Below, one piece after another: positions 1 to 6,345 of a stretch of 7,935 bases of DNA. Origin of the DNA: Nonomuraea sp. (GTDB lineage Bacteria > Actinomycetota > Actinomycetes > Streptosporangiales > Streptosporangiaceae); NCBI GenBank assembly GCA_013362835.1, contig JABFVJ010000169.1:1-7935 (forward strand), given 5' to 3'. Made by a program: the position numbers and the translations under genes. The stretch's first letter is position 1, and every line of letters starts with the position of its first letter. The notes below the pieces were generated by a model. The model was not told where the DNA came from and ran no database searches. It saw only the letters and a list, made by a program, of their open reading frames with translations.

Positions 1-197
1 ACCCATTGGGCGCGGCCGAGCACGGTGTGCGCTTCTCCAAGGCCAAGGGCCTCCGCCCGCCGCTGGACCTGCTGCCGGAGATCCCGGTCGCGGAGGTGTT
101 CCCCCTGGAGCGGGCCGCCGACGCGCATCGGCGCAGCCAGGACGGGCACTTCCTCGGCAAGCTCGTCCTCAACACGGAAGCGTCCTTGCCGCGATAG
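1..197 (+). CDS. C-terminal end of a zinc-type alcohol dehydrogenase / quinone oxidoreductase (5'-truncated by window)
   Basis: The reading frame is open from the left edge (first full codon at position 3) to a TAG at 195-197. About 64 C-terminal residues are visible. They end in a segment (PLERAADAHRRSQDGHFLGK followed by LVLNT) typical of the last strand and helix of medium-chain dehydrogenases of the NADPH:quinone oxidoreductase or zinc-dependent alcohol dehydrogenase type, where a 'PLEEAAEAHR...GKIVL' pattern closes the Rossmann-containing subunit. The catalytic and cofactor-binding parts lie outside the window, so neither zinc dependence nor substrate can be judged. The WYL regulator gene starts 16 nt after the stop on the same strand, so the two may be co-transcribed. 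The family call is by recognition of the C-terminal pattern only. Confidence 0.72.
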   Translation, partial: PLGAAEHGVRFSKAKGLRPPLDLLPEIPVAEVFPLERAADAHRRSQDGHFLGKLVLNTEASLPR

Positions 198-213
198 CAG
201 GCAGACTGTTCCC

Positions 214-1182
214 ATGCTGGAAACCTCCGCCCGCCTGCTCAAGCTGCTCTCCCTGCTCCAGGCGCACCGCGAATGGTCGGGCCCGGAGCTCGCGACCCGG
301 CTTCGGGTCTCGACCAGGACGATCCGCAACGACGTCGAGCGCCTGCGCTCGCTCGGCTACCCCGTGCACGCCACGCCCGGGGTGGCGGGCGGGTACCGGC
401 TCGGGGCCGGGGCGGCGCTGCCGCCGCTGCTGCTCGACGACGAGGAGGCCGTCGCGGTCGCGGTCGGGCTCGGCAGGGCGGCGGGCGGCGGCGTGGAGGG
501 CATCGAGGAGACGTCGGTGCGCGCGCTGGCCAAGCTGGAGCAGGTCCTGCCCGCCCGGCTGCGGCGGCGGGTGAACGCGCTCAACACGTACACGGTGCAG
601 GTGCCGGGCACGGGCGGGCCGCCGGTGCCGCCCGAGGTGCTGACCACGATCGCGAACGCGGCCCGCGACCACGAGCGGCTGCGCTTCGACTACACCGGGC
701 ACGACGGCTCCTCGACGGTGCGGAGCGTGGAGCCGTACCGGCTGGTGCACCGGCGGGGGCGGTGGTACCTGGTGGCGTACGACGTCGAGCGGCGCGACTG
801 GCGCACGTTCCGGGTGGACCGGGTGCGCCCGCGTACGCCGACGGGCCCCCGGTTCACCCCGCGCGAGCTGCCCGGCGACGGCGACGTGGCCGCGTACGTG
901 GAGAAGGGCGTCAGCACGGCGATGTGGCGCTACCGCGCGACGGTGCTGGTGCACGCGCCCGCCGACCAGGTCGCCGGGCTGCCGCTCGGGCTGGAGATCG
1001 AGCCGGCCGGCCCGGACACCTGCCTGGTCAGGCTGGGCGGCGACGACCTCGACGGGATGGCGGTGTGGATCGGCTTCATCGGGGTCGACTTCGAGGTGCT
1101 GGACCCGCCGGAGCTGGCCGAGGCGGTGCTGCGGCTCTCGGAACGCTACCGGCGGGGGGCGGCTCAGCGGGAGGCCAGGTAG
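214..1182 (+). CDS. WYL-domain transcriptional regulator (HTH_11 + WYL + C-terminal extension)
   Basis: The predicted protein has 322 aa. Residues 1-65 form a DeoR/HTH_11-like winged helix: a helix-turn-helix at about 21-48 (WSGPELATRLRVSTRTIRND) and a wing ending in GGYRLG. Residues about 140-210 are the WYL domain, with the W184-Y185-L186 triad inside GRWYLVAYD and the conserved downstream arginine-rich strand (RTFRVDRV). Residues about 235-312 match the C-terminal WCX-type extension. Length and order are those of YafY/YobV-type actinobacterial regulators. WYL domains are known to bind small ligands or nucleic acid in some members, and the ligand here is unknown. The ATG at 214 was chosen because it begins exactly at the HTH domain and follows the dehydrogenase stop by 16 nt. 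The frame stays open upstream to about 25, but that would overlap the dehydrogenase. No strong Shine-Dalgarno is seen, so translation may be coupled to the upstream gene. The 3' end overlaps the convergent acyl-CoA synthetase gene by 19 nt. Confidence 0.93.
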   Translation: MLETSARLLKLLSLLQAHREWSGPELATRLRVSTRTIRNDVERLRSLGYPVHATPGVAGGYRLGAGAALPPLLLDDEEAVAVAVGLGRAAGGGVEGIEETSVRALAKLEQVLPARLRRRVNALNTYTVQVPGTGGPPVPPEVLTTIANAARDHERLRFDYTGHDGSSTVRSVEPYRLVHRRGRWYLVAYDVERRDWRTFRVDRVRPRTPTGPRFTPRELPGDGDVAAYVEKGVSTAMWRYRATVLVHAPADQVAGLPLGLEIEPAGPDTCLVRLGGDDLDGMAVWIGFIGVDFEVLDPPELAEAVLRLSERYRRGAAQREAR

Positions 1183-2651
1183 TCCTCGCGCACCTTGGAG
1201 CGTGACAGCTTGCCCGTGGGCGTGCGCGGCAGCTGGTCGCGGTACTCGACGGCCTTCGGGTGCTTGAACCTGGCGATGCGCGGCACGCAGTGCGCGAGCA
1301 GCTCGGCGGTGAGCGCGGGGCCAGGCTCGGCCCCCTCGGCGGGCTGCACGAGCGCCACCACGTTGTGCCCCCACTCCTCGTCGGGCACGCCGATCACGGC
1401 CACGTCGGCGACCGCGGGATGCTCCAGCAGCGCGGCCTCGATCTCCGCCGGGTAGATGTTCACCCCGCCGGAGACGATCAGGTCGGTACGCCGGTCGCAC
1501 AGGAACAGGAACCCGTCGTCGTCGAAGTAGCCGATGTCGCCGGGCGTGTACCACTCCCCCAGCATGCTGGCGGCCGTCTTGGCCGGGTCCTTGCGGTACT
1601 CGAAGTCGCCCATGCTCGACTTGACGTAGATCATGCCGGGCTCGCCGGGAGGCAGCTCCTTGCCGTTCTCGTCGCAGATCTTGGCCTCGAACGTCGGCGC
1701 GGGGCGGCCCACCGTGCCCGGCCTGGCCAGCCAGTCGTGCGGCTTGACGGAGAAGGCGATCGTGGACTCGGTCGAGCCGTAGTACTCGTACAGCACCGGG
1801 CCCCACCAGTCCATGATCCCCTGCTTGACGGCGACCGGGCAGGCGGCGGCCGTGTGGATCACCTGGCGCAGGCTCGACACGTCGAACGAGGCCCTGACCT
1901 CCTCGGGGAGCTGCAACATGCGGTGGAACATGGTCGGCACCATCATGGCGTTGGAGACGTGGTGGCGTTCGACCAGCCGCAGGATGTCGACCGGGTCGAA
2001 CCTCGGCGTGATCACCACGGTGTGCCCGAAGTGCAGCGCGAACTGGGTGTGGGCGCACGGCGCCGAGTGGTACATCGGCGAGGTCACCAGGTGGACGGCG
2101 TCGCCGGGCGTGAGGTCGACGACCTCGCCGAGGAACCACACGTACAGCGGCACGATGGCCTCGGGCTCGGCGTCGGGCAGCTTGCGCTGCACGCCCTTGG
2201 GGAAGCCGGTGGTGCCGGAGGTGTACCACATGACCGCCCCGGCCGTCCGCTCGCCGGGCGCGTCCGTGGGCTGCCCTTCGGCCAGCCCCGACGTGCCGAT
2301 CTCCCCGCCCGGTACGGCGTACTCGGCGCTGGTGACCACGACCTTGGCGTCGCAGTCGGACAGGATGTAGGCCACCTCGGGCTCGGTGAGATGCCAGTTG
2401 ATCGGCACGTAGTAGAGCCCGATCTGGCCGGTCGCCATGAGCATGACGACGGCGTCGATGCCGTTGGGCAGCACGCCCGCGACCACGTCGCCCTTGCCGA
2501 GGCCGCGTGCCCGAAGGCCGTGGGACACCTGGTTGACCCGGGCGAGCAGGTCGCCGTAGGTCGTCCGGGTGTCGTCGGTGTCGATCACCGCGATCCGGCC
2601 GGGGTCGGCGGCGGCGATGGCGTAGAAGCCGGGAAGCCCACTGATGTCCAT
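1164..2651 (-). CDS. AMP-forming acyl-CoA synthetase / ligase (FadD-type)
   Basis: The 495-aa protein belongs to the ANL adenylating superfamily and would convert a carboxylic acid, ATP and CoA to acyl-CoA, AMP and PPi. Visible core motifs in order: the A3 phosphate loop YTSGTTGFPKG at about 143-153; the A5 motif YEYYGSTES at 288-296; the A7 motif YTPGDIG at 368-374 with the ribose-binding D372; the A8 hinge region DRRTDLIVSGGVNIYPAE at 386-403; and the A10 motif PRTPTGKLSR with the catalytic lysine K481. All catalytic residues appear intact. No signal peptide or membrane segment is apparent, so it should be cytosolic. The ATG directly follows the TAG of the small acyl-CoA dehydrogenase (no gap), with GGAG 6 nt upstream inside that gene, so the two are translationally linked. 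The segment MDWWGPVLYEYYGSTE recalls FadD4-like mycobacterial synthetases more than FadD17, but substrate chain type (fatty, steroid side chain, aromatic) cannot be decided. Confidence 0.93.
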   Translation of the reverse strand: MDISGLPGFYAIAAADPGRIAVIDTDDTRTTYGDLLARVNQVSHGLRARGLGKGDVVAGVLPNGIDAVVMLMATGQIGLYYVPINWHLTEPEVAYILSDCDAKVVVTSAEYAVPGGEIGTSGLAEGQPTDAPGERTAGAVMWYTSGTTGFPKGVQRKLPDAEPEAIVPLYVWFLGEVVDLTPGDAVHLVTSPMYHSAPCAHTQFALHFGHTVVITPRFDPVDILRLVERHHVSNAMMVPTMFHRMLQLPEEVRASFDVSSLRQVIHTAAACPVAVKQGIMDWWGPVLYEYYGSTESTIAFSVKPHDWLARPGTVGRPAPTFEAKICDENGKELPPGEPGMIYVKSSMGDFEYRKDPAKTAASMLGEWYTPGDIGYFDDDGFLFLCDRRTDLIVSGGVNIYPAEIEAALLEHPAVADVAVIGVPDEEWGHNVVALVQPAEGAEPGPALTAELLAHCVPRIARFKHPKAVEYRDQLPRTPTGKLSRSKVREDYLASR

Positions 2652-3683
2652 CTACATCTCCAGCAGTTCCGCGAGCCGGGCACGGTGGATCCTGGGCGGG
2701 CCGAGCAGCACCTCGTCGGCCTTGGCCCGCTTGTAGAACAGATGCGCGTCGTGCTCCCAGGTGTAGCCGATGCCGCCGTGCAGGAGCAGGTGGTCGCGGG
2801 CGACCTCGAAGCAGGCCCGGCCCACGTACGCCTGGGCCAGGGCGGCGGCGCCGGGCAGCTCGTCCGGTGACTCGTCGGCGGCCCAGGCGGCGTACCTGAC
2901 GATCGACTCGGCCTGTTCGAGCTTGCCGTGCATGTCGGCGAGCTTGTGCTTGACGCCCTGGTACGAGCCGATGTAGCGGCCGAAGGCGACGCGGATCTTG
3001 GCGTAGGCGACGATGGCGTCGAGGGCGGCCCGCATCACGCCCAGCTGCTCGGCCGCGAGCGCCACGCACAGCCGGTCGCCGATCGTGCTGCCCTCGGGCG
3101 GCGCGCCGAGCACCCGGGCGGGGGCCTCGCGCAGGTCGACGCGGGCCTGGCCGCGGGTGAGGTCGAGCGTCTCCAGCGGGGTCCGGGTGACGCCGGGGCC
3201 GGCCAGCTCGACGGCGACCATCACCACGCCGTCGCCGCGGGGCGCGGGCGCCACCAGCACGTCGGCCTCCATGCCGGACAGCACCAGCGGGAGCGTGCCG
3301 GTCACGGCCTTGCCGTCGAAGGCGAGGTCGTCCTGGGGCTGGACGAGCGTGGCCGCGATGCGGCCCTCGGCGATGCCGCCCAGCAGCTCCTTGTCGGGCA
3401 CCTGGGTGAGCGCGAGCGCGGTGAACGCCGTGGCGAGGAAGGGGCCGGGCAGCAGCGCGGCACCGGTCTCCTCCAGGACGACCGCGAGATCGGCGAGGCC
3501 CGCGCCGGCGCCGCCGTACTCCTCGGGGACGATCAGGCCGGACAGGCCGAGCTCGCCGTTGAGCCGGGCGTACACCTGCGGGTCGTGGCCCTCGCGGACC
3601 TTGGGGAGCGGCGAGGCGGCACGCAGGAACCCGCGTACGGCCTCGCGCAGCTGCTGCTGTTCCTGGCTGAGTACGAGCTTCAC
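2652..3683 (-). CDS. Acyl-CoA dehydrogenase, small subunit (FadE27/ChsE5-like), probably non-catalytic partner
   Basis: The 343-aa protein has the acyl-CoA dehydrogenase fold: N-terminal helices including GLSGLIVPEEYGGAGAG (46-62), a short middle beta domain (about 110-190), and C-terminal helices with the FAD-contacting RVAFGRYIGSYQGVKHKLAD (231-250) and HGGIGYTWEHDAHLFYKRA (302-320). It is shorter than the usual 380-400 aa. In a by-eye alignment, the glutamate of MCAD-type enzymes (Glu376, in 'YEGT') falls on Leu328, and the isovaleryl-CoA dehydrogenase-type Glu254 falls on Leu205, so no standard catalytic base is seen. The GTG start at 3683 overlaps the upstream gene's TGA by four bases (GTGA), fixing the start and implying translational coupling. 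The frame stays open further upstream, but only as an out-of-frame shadow of the large subunit gene. Inferred role: partner of the large dehydrogenase in a heteromer using FAD. Confidence 0.9.
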   Translation of the reverse strand: MKLVLSQEQQQLREAVRGFLRAASPLPKVREGHDPQVYARLNGELGLSGLIVPEEYGGAGAGLADLAVVLEETGAALLPGPFLATAFTALALTQVPDKELLGGIAEGRIAATLVQPQDDLAFDGKAVTGTLPLVLSGMEADVLVAPAPRGDGVVMVAVELAGPGVTRTPLETLDLTRGQARVDLREAPARVLGAPPEGSTIGDRLCVALAAEQLGVMRAALDAIVAYAKIRVAFGRYIGSYQGVKHKLADMHGKLEQAESIVRYAAWAADESPDELPGAAALAQAYVGRACFEVARDHLLLHGGIGYTWEHDAHLFYKRAKADEVLLGPPRIHRARLAELLEM

Positions 3684-4846
3684 CCCTGCGTCCCCACCTT
3701 CAGGTCCTTGAACGGCACGGTCTTGTCCACCCTCGGCTCCGGCGGCAGCCCGAGCACCCGGTCGCCGACGATGTTGCGCATGATCTCGTTGGTGCCGCCG
3801 CCCAGCGCCATGCCGGGGGCCATGGCGATCGCCCTGGACAGCGGGTGGTCGCCGACCACGGACTCGGGCCCGGCGAGCTGGGTGGCGAGGTCGGCCTGGA
3901 ACAGGGTCAGCTCGGCCAGCAGCAGCTTGGCGGCGCTGCCGCGGGCCCCGGGGAAGATCCCGGCCCTGGTCTCCTGGGCGAGCCGCTGGTTGAACAGCGC
4001 CAGCGCGCGACTGCGGATGTGCAGCTCGACGAGCTGGTCGCGGACCAGCGGGTCGCTGGTGTCGAGGCTCTCGCGCAGCGCCTCGAACGTGGCCGGGTTG
4101 TCCTTCTGGCCGCCCATGCCGACGCCGGCGGAGATCGACAGCCGTTCGTGCAGGAGGGTCGTGACGGCCACGCTCCAGCCGTCGTTGACCTCGCCCACGC
4201 GGTGCTCGTCGGGGATCGTGACGTTGTCGAAGAAGATCTCGTTGAAGTTGGCCCTGCCGGACATGTCCTTGAGCGGCCTGACGGTCACGCCGGGGTGGTG
4301 CATGTCCACCACGAACATGGTCAGGCCCCGGTGCTTGGGCACGTCCACGTCGGTGCGGGCGAGCAGGAGGCCCCAGTCGGCGTGGTGGGCGACCGAGGTC
4401 CACACCTTCTGGCCGTCGACGACCCAGGTGTCACCGTCGCGTACGGCCCGGGTCTGGAGGGCGGCGACGTCGCTGCCCGCGCCGGGCTCGGAGAAGAGCT
4501 GGCACCAGATCTCCTCGCCGCGCAGCAGCGGCCGGACGAACCGCTCGCGCTGCGCGTCGGTGCCCCGGTCGACCAGCGTCGGCCCGGTCATGCCGAGGCC
4601 GATGGAGAAGACGTACGTGGGGAGGGTGTGGTCGCGGGCCGCGGCGGCGAACGCGCGCTCCTCGGCCTGCGTCAGCCCCTGGCCGCCCCATTGCTCGGGC
4701 CAGGTGATGCCGGAGTAGCCGGCGTCGTAGAGCTTGGCCATGAATTCCTTGGCGCGGGCGACGGCGTCCGGCCCGGACTGATCGTCGGCCGGGACGTTGT
4801 CCCGCAGCCACTCCGCGGCGGCACGCCGATACTCTGCAAGGTCCAC
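3680..4846 (-). CDS. Acyl-CoA dehydrogenase, large catalytic subunit (FadE26/ChsE4-like)
   Basis: The 388-aa flavoprotein of the acyl-CoA dehydrogenase family catalyses alpha,beta-desaturation of an acyl-CoA, passing electrons through FAD to an electron-transfer flavoprotein. N-terminal helices (GYSGITWPEQWGGQGLT, 43-59) are followed by the signature QLFSEPGAGSDVA (116-128), GQKVWTS (145-151), the middle beta domain, and the C-terminal bundle ending GGGTNEIMRNIVGDRVLGLP (349-368). The MCAD-type catalytic Glu position is glycine (G350). A glutamate at 234 in LLHERLSIS lies where isovaleryl-CoA dehydrogenase and FadE26-type enzymes keep their base. The start is GTG at 4846, with AAGGAG 5 nt upstream and an in-frame TGA shortly before it. 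An ATG at 4848 is in another frame. It is the first gene of the FadE-FadE-FadD operon, with the same gene order as mycobacterial fadE26-fadE27-fadD17, although the ligase here looks different. Steroid or other branched acyl-CoA is a plausible but unproven substrate. Confidence 0.92.
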   Translation of the reverse strand: MDLAEYRRAAAEWLRDNVPADDQSGPDAVARAKEFMAKLYDAGYSGITWPEQWGGQGLTQAEERAFAAAARDHTLPTYVFSIGLGMTGPTLVDRGTDAQRERFVRPLLRGEEIWCQLFSEPGAGSDVAALQTRAVRDGDTWVVDGQKVWTSVAHHADWGLLLARTDVDVPKHRGLTMFVVDMHHPGVTVRPLKDMSGRANFNEIFFDNVTIPDEHRVGEVNDGWSVAVTTLLHERLSISAGVGMGGQKDNPATFEALRESLDTSDPLVRDQLVELHIRSRALALFNQRLAQETRAGIFPGARGSAAKLLLAELTLFQADLATQLAGPESVVGDHPLSRAIAMAPGMALGGGTNEIMRNIVGDRVLGLPPEPRVDKTVPFKDLKVGTQG

Positions 4847-4851
4847 ATCGA

Positions 4852-4857
4852 CTCCTT
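4852..4857 (-). promoter_or_regulatory. Shine-Dalgarno of the acyl-CoA dehydrogenase operon
   Basis: AAGGAG on the minus strand lies 5 nt before the GTG at 4846 and only 3 nt from the out-of-frame ATG at 4848. The spacing favours the GTG, whose frame encodes the dehydrogenase, and so decides the start. Confidence 0.75.
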
Positions 4858-4874
4858 GGCATCAGTGTTCACTT

Positions 4875-4880
4875 ACTCTA
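4875..4880 (-). promoter_or_regulatory. Putative -10 element of the acyl-CoA dehydrogenase operon
   Basis: TAGAGT on the minus strand fits the actinobacterial TANNNT -10 pattern. It would place the transcript start near 4868, giving a leader of about 20 nt that includes the AAGGAG site. No good -35 is found at 17 nt spacing (TATGCG there), so the promoter is weak or activator/alternative-sigma dependent. Assignment is by pattern only. Confidence 0.35.
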
Positions 4881-4885
4881 GTCAG

Positions 4886-4898
4886 GTCCCCGCGGGAC
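4886..4898. repeat. Inverted repeat GTCCC-CGC-GGGAC, possible operator
   Basis: Perfect 5-bp arms flank a 3-nt centre. The site lies just upstream of the putative -10 of the minus-strand operon, where the spacer to a -35 would be, a position suited to a regulator-binding site. GC-only short palindromes are common by chance in such a genome, so confidence is low. Confidence 0.3.
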
Positions 4899-4977
4899 GC
4901 ATAGAGCAATGATCTGGAGGCGTTTCTGCCAGTTTTGTCGCCGAATCTCCGCTAATTAGGACCGTGGCCACCATCTG

Positions 4978-4993
4978 TGGTCATCTGGTCACC
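4978..4993 (+). repeat. Tandem 8-nt direct repeat upstream of kinase gene 1
   Basis: TGGTCATC is followed at once by TGGTCACC (7 of 8 bases identical), ending directly at the GGGGGGA ribosome binding site (4994-5000) of the first kinase. Tandem half-sites are typical of OmpR-type response regulator binding, but their position between promoter and ribosome site is too far downstream for classical activation. It could instead act in repression or be incidental. Confidence 0.3.
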
Positions 4994-5004
4994 GGGGGGA
5001 TGGC

Positions 5005-6342
5005 GTGATCGAACGGCTCTGCCGATCCATGCGCACGCGCCTGGCGCTGATCGCGAGCGTCGCCATGGCGCTGCTCTGCGTCATGACCAGCTCACTCCTG
5101 CTGTACGCCGTCCACAACACGGCCGAGGGGTTCCGCAGGAACGAGGTGGTCAGCGCCGCCCTGCGCGTCGTCCACCTGATCAAGCGGAACAAGCTGCCGT
5201 CCGAGCTCCCGATCGGCCTCATCGGCCTCCAGGTCGTCGACGCCGCCGATCGGGTGCAGTCCTCCACCCCCAACCTCGCGGGCTCGCCCCGGCTGACCGC
5301 GGCGGAGCCCGGCCCCGACAACGCCAACCGCGTCGGCGAGCTGTGCGACCTGCCGCAGTTCGACCGCAAGTGCGTGGTCATGGTGGTCTTCCGGGTCTAC
5401 GAGTCCGGCGGCGACTGGCTGGTCTACGCCTTCGGCCGCCAGGTTCCCTGGTACGTCGGCCCCGCCGTCATCGCCTTCCTGGCCGGAGTCTCCCTCGCGC
5501 TGGTCGCGCTGGCCTGGTTCGGCGTCTCGCGCGTGGTGGCGAGGACGCTGGCTCCGGTCCACAGCATCACCGAACGGCTCGACGCGATCACGGCCGGGGG
5601 CGGCGGGCTGCGCGTGCCCGTCCCCGAGAACGCCGAAGAGATCAAGACGCTGGCCGAGACCGCCAACCGCACGCTCGACCGGCTGGAGTCGGCGATGGAG
5701 CAGCAGCGCAGGTTCGCCTCCGACGCCTCCCACGACCTGCGCAGCCCGATCACCGCCATGCGCGCGCAACTGGAGGAGGCCCTGCTCGCCCCCGAGGAGA
5801 CCGACTGGGCGCACTGCGGCCGGCAACTGCTGGCCAGCGTGGAGCGGCTGCAGAACATCGTCACCGACCTGCTGACGCTGACCAGGCTCGACGCGCGGGC
5901 CCCGGCCCGCCTGGAGCCGGTCGACCTGGCCGAGCTGGTCACGGCGGAGGCGTTGAGGCCGCGTTCGACGAAGCTGGTGACGACGTTGCAGCCCGGCGTG
6001 GTCGTCACCGGCGACCGGCTCAGGCTGGCCCGCCTGCTGACCAACCTGCTGGACAACGCCGAGCGGCACGCCGAGTCCACGGTCATCGTGACCCTGCGGC
6101 GCGACGCGCAGGCCGTGCTCGAAGTGCTCGACGACGGCGCGGGCATCGCGCCCGAGCACCGCGAGGCCGTCTTCAGGCGGTTCACCCGGCTCGAAGCCTC
6201 GCGCGACCGCGACGCCGGAGGCAGCGGGCTCGGCCTGCCGATCGCCCGCGAGATCGCCGGGATCCACGGCGGCACGCTCACCATCGAGGACTCCGGCGTG
6301 GGCGCCAGGTTCGTGCTGCGCCTGCCCGTCCGGCAGGACTGA
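5005..6342 (+). CDS. Membrane sensor histidine kinase 1 (HAMP-HisKA-HATPase)
   Basis: The 445-aa protein has a first membrane helix at about 13-35, an extracytoplasmic sensor of about 112 residues (36-148), a second helix at about 150-173, HAMP (about 174-230), a HisKA dimerisation domain with the phospho-acceptor H243 in ASDASHDLRSP, and an ATPase domain with N box NLLDNAERH (347-355), G1 DDGAGI (376-381), F box VFRRFTRL (389-396) and G2 GGSGLGL (405-411). All kinase motifs are intact. The sensor contains LQVVDAADRVQSSTP, reminiscent of extracytoplasmic PAS/Cache-type folds, and two cysteines (C114, C123). The GTG at 5005 has GGGGGGA 4 nt upstream. An in-frame ATG at 5029 is a possible later start. 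No response regulator adjoins it, although such kinases usually follow one. The next gene, 3 nt downstream, is a paralogue. The signal is unknown. Confidence 0.93.
   Translation: MIERLCRSMRTRLALIASVAMALLCVMTSSLLLYAVHNTAEGFRRNEVVSAALRVVHLIKRNKLPSELPIGLIGLQVVDAADRVQSSTPNLAGSPRLTAAEPGPDNANRVGELCDLPQFDRKCVVMVVFRVYESGGDWLVYAFGRQVPWYVGPAVIAFLAGVSLALVALAWFGVSRVVARTLAPVHSITERLDAITAGGGGLRVPVPENAEEIKTLAETANRTLDRLESAMEQQRRFASDASHDLRSPITAMRAQLEEALLAPEETDWAHCGRQLLASVERLQNIVTDLLTLTRLDARAPARLEPVDLAELVTAEALRPRSTKLVTTLQPGVVVTGDRLRLARLLTNLLDNAERHAESTVIVTLRRDAQAVLEVLDDGAGIAPEHREAVFRRFTRLEASRDRDAGGSGLGLPIAREIAGIHGGTLTIEDSGVGARFVLRLPVRQD
5696..5748 (+). repeat. 53-bp block identical to 7034-7086 (kinase 1 copy)
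   Basis: This block encodes the region around the phospho-acceptor histidine (EQQRRFASDASHDLRSP). It is identical base for base to 7034-7086 in the second kinase, synonymous positions included, and is flanked on both sides by mismatches. A second shared block of 36 bp lies at 5845-5880 and 7183-7218. Confidence 0.9.
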
Positions 6343-6345
6343 CGC

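Larger units (their letters stand above)
4847..5004. other. Divergent intergenic regulatory region between the acyl-CoA operon and the kinase pair
   Basis: These 158 nt are the only non-coding stretch over 100 bases. They are less GC-rich than the flanking genes and must carry the promoters of both the minus-strand operon and the first kinase gene. They contain, left to right: the operon's ribosome binding site, a -10-like TAGAGT (minus strand), a GTCCC-N3-GGGAC inverted repeat, a plus-strand TTGTCG (4935-4940) that could be a weak -35 with TAGGAC (4957-4962) 16 nt downstream, the palindromes CTAATTAG (4952-4959) and GTGGCCAC (4964-4971), and an 8-nt tandem repeat directly before the kinase ribosome binding site (GGGGGGA, 4994-5000). 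I see no small gene here. An ATG at 5000 meets a stop after two codons. Confidence 0.7.

Noticed and set aside
25..213. Upstream extension of the WYL regulator to position 25
   Set aside because: The extra 63 residues are arginine/serine low complexity overlapping the dehydrogenase 3' end. The HTH domain begins at the ATG at 214.
1164..2651. Naming the synthetase fadD17 from gene order
   Set aside because: The A5 region and general sequence as I recall them do not resemble FadD17, so order alone is not enough for the symbol.
169..3069. 966-codon open frame on the minus strand
   Set aside because: It crosses the WYL, synthetase and small dehydrogenase genes, is arginine/histidine-rich low-complexity sequence without a family motif, and arises from GC-rich third positions of the real genes.
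4846..4848. ATG at 4848 as start of the large acyl-CoA dehydrogenase
   Set aside because: It is in a different frame from the dehydrogenase. The GTG at 4846 with AAGGAG 5 nt upstream is in frame.
4847..5004. KstR or KstR2 operator for cholesterol control
   Set aside because: No AAC/GTT or CAAG/CTTG inverted-repeat pattern of those regulators was found in the intergenic region.
5000..5008. ATG at 5000 as start of kinase 1 or a leader peptide
   Set aside because: It reads ATG-GCG-TGA, a two-codon frame, and is not in frame with the kinase.
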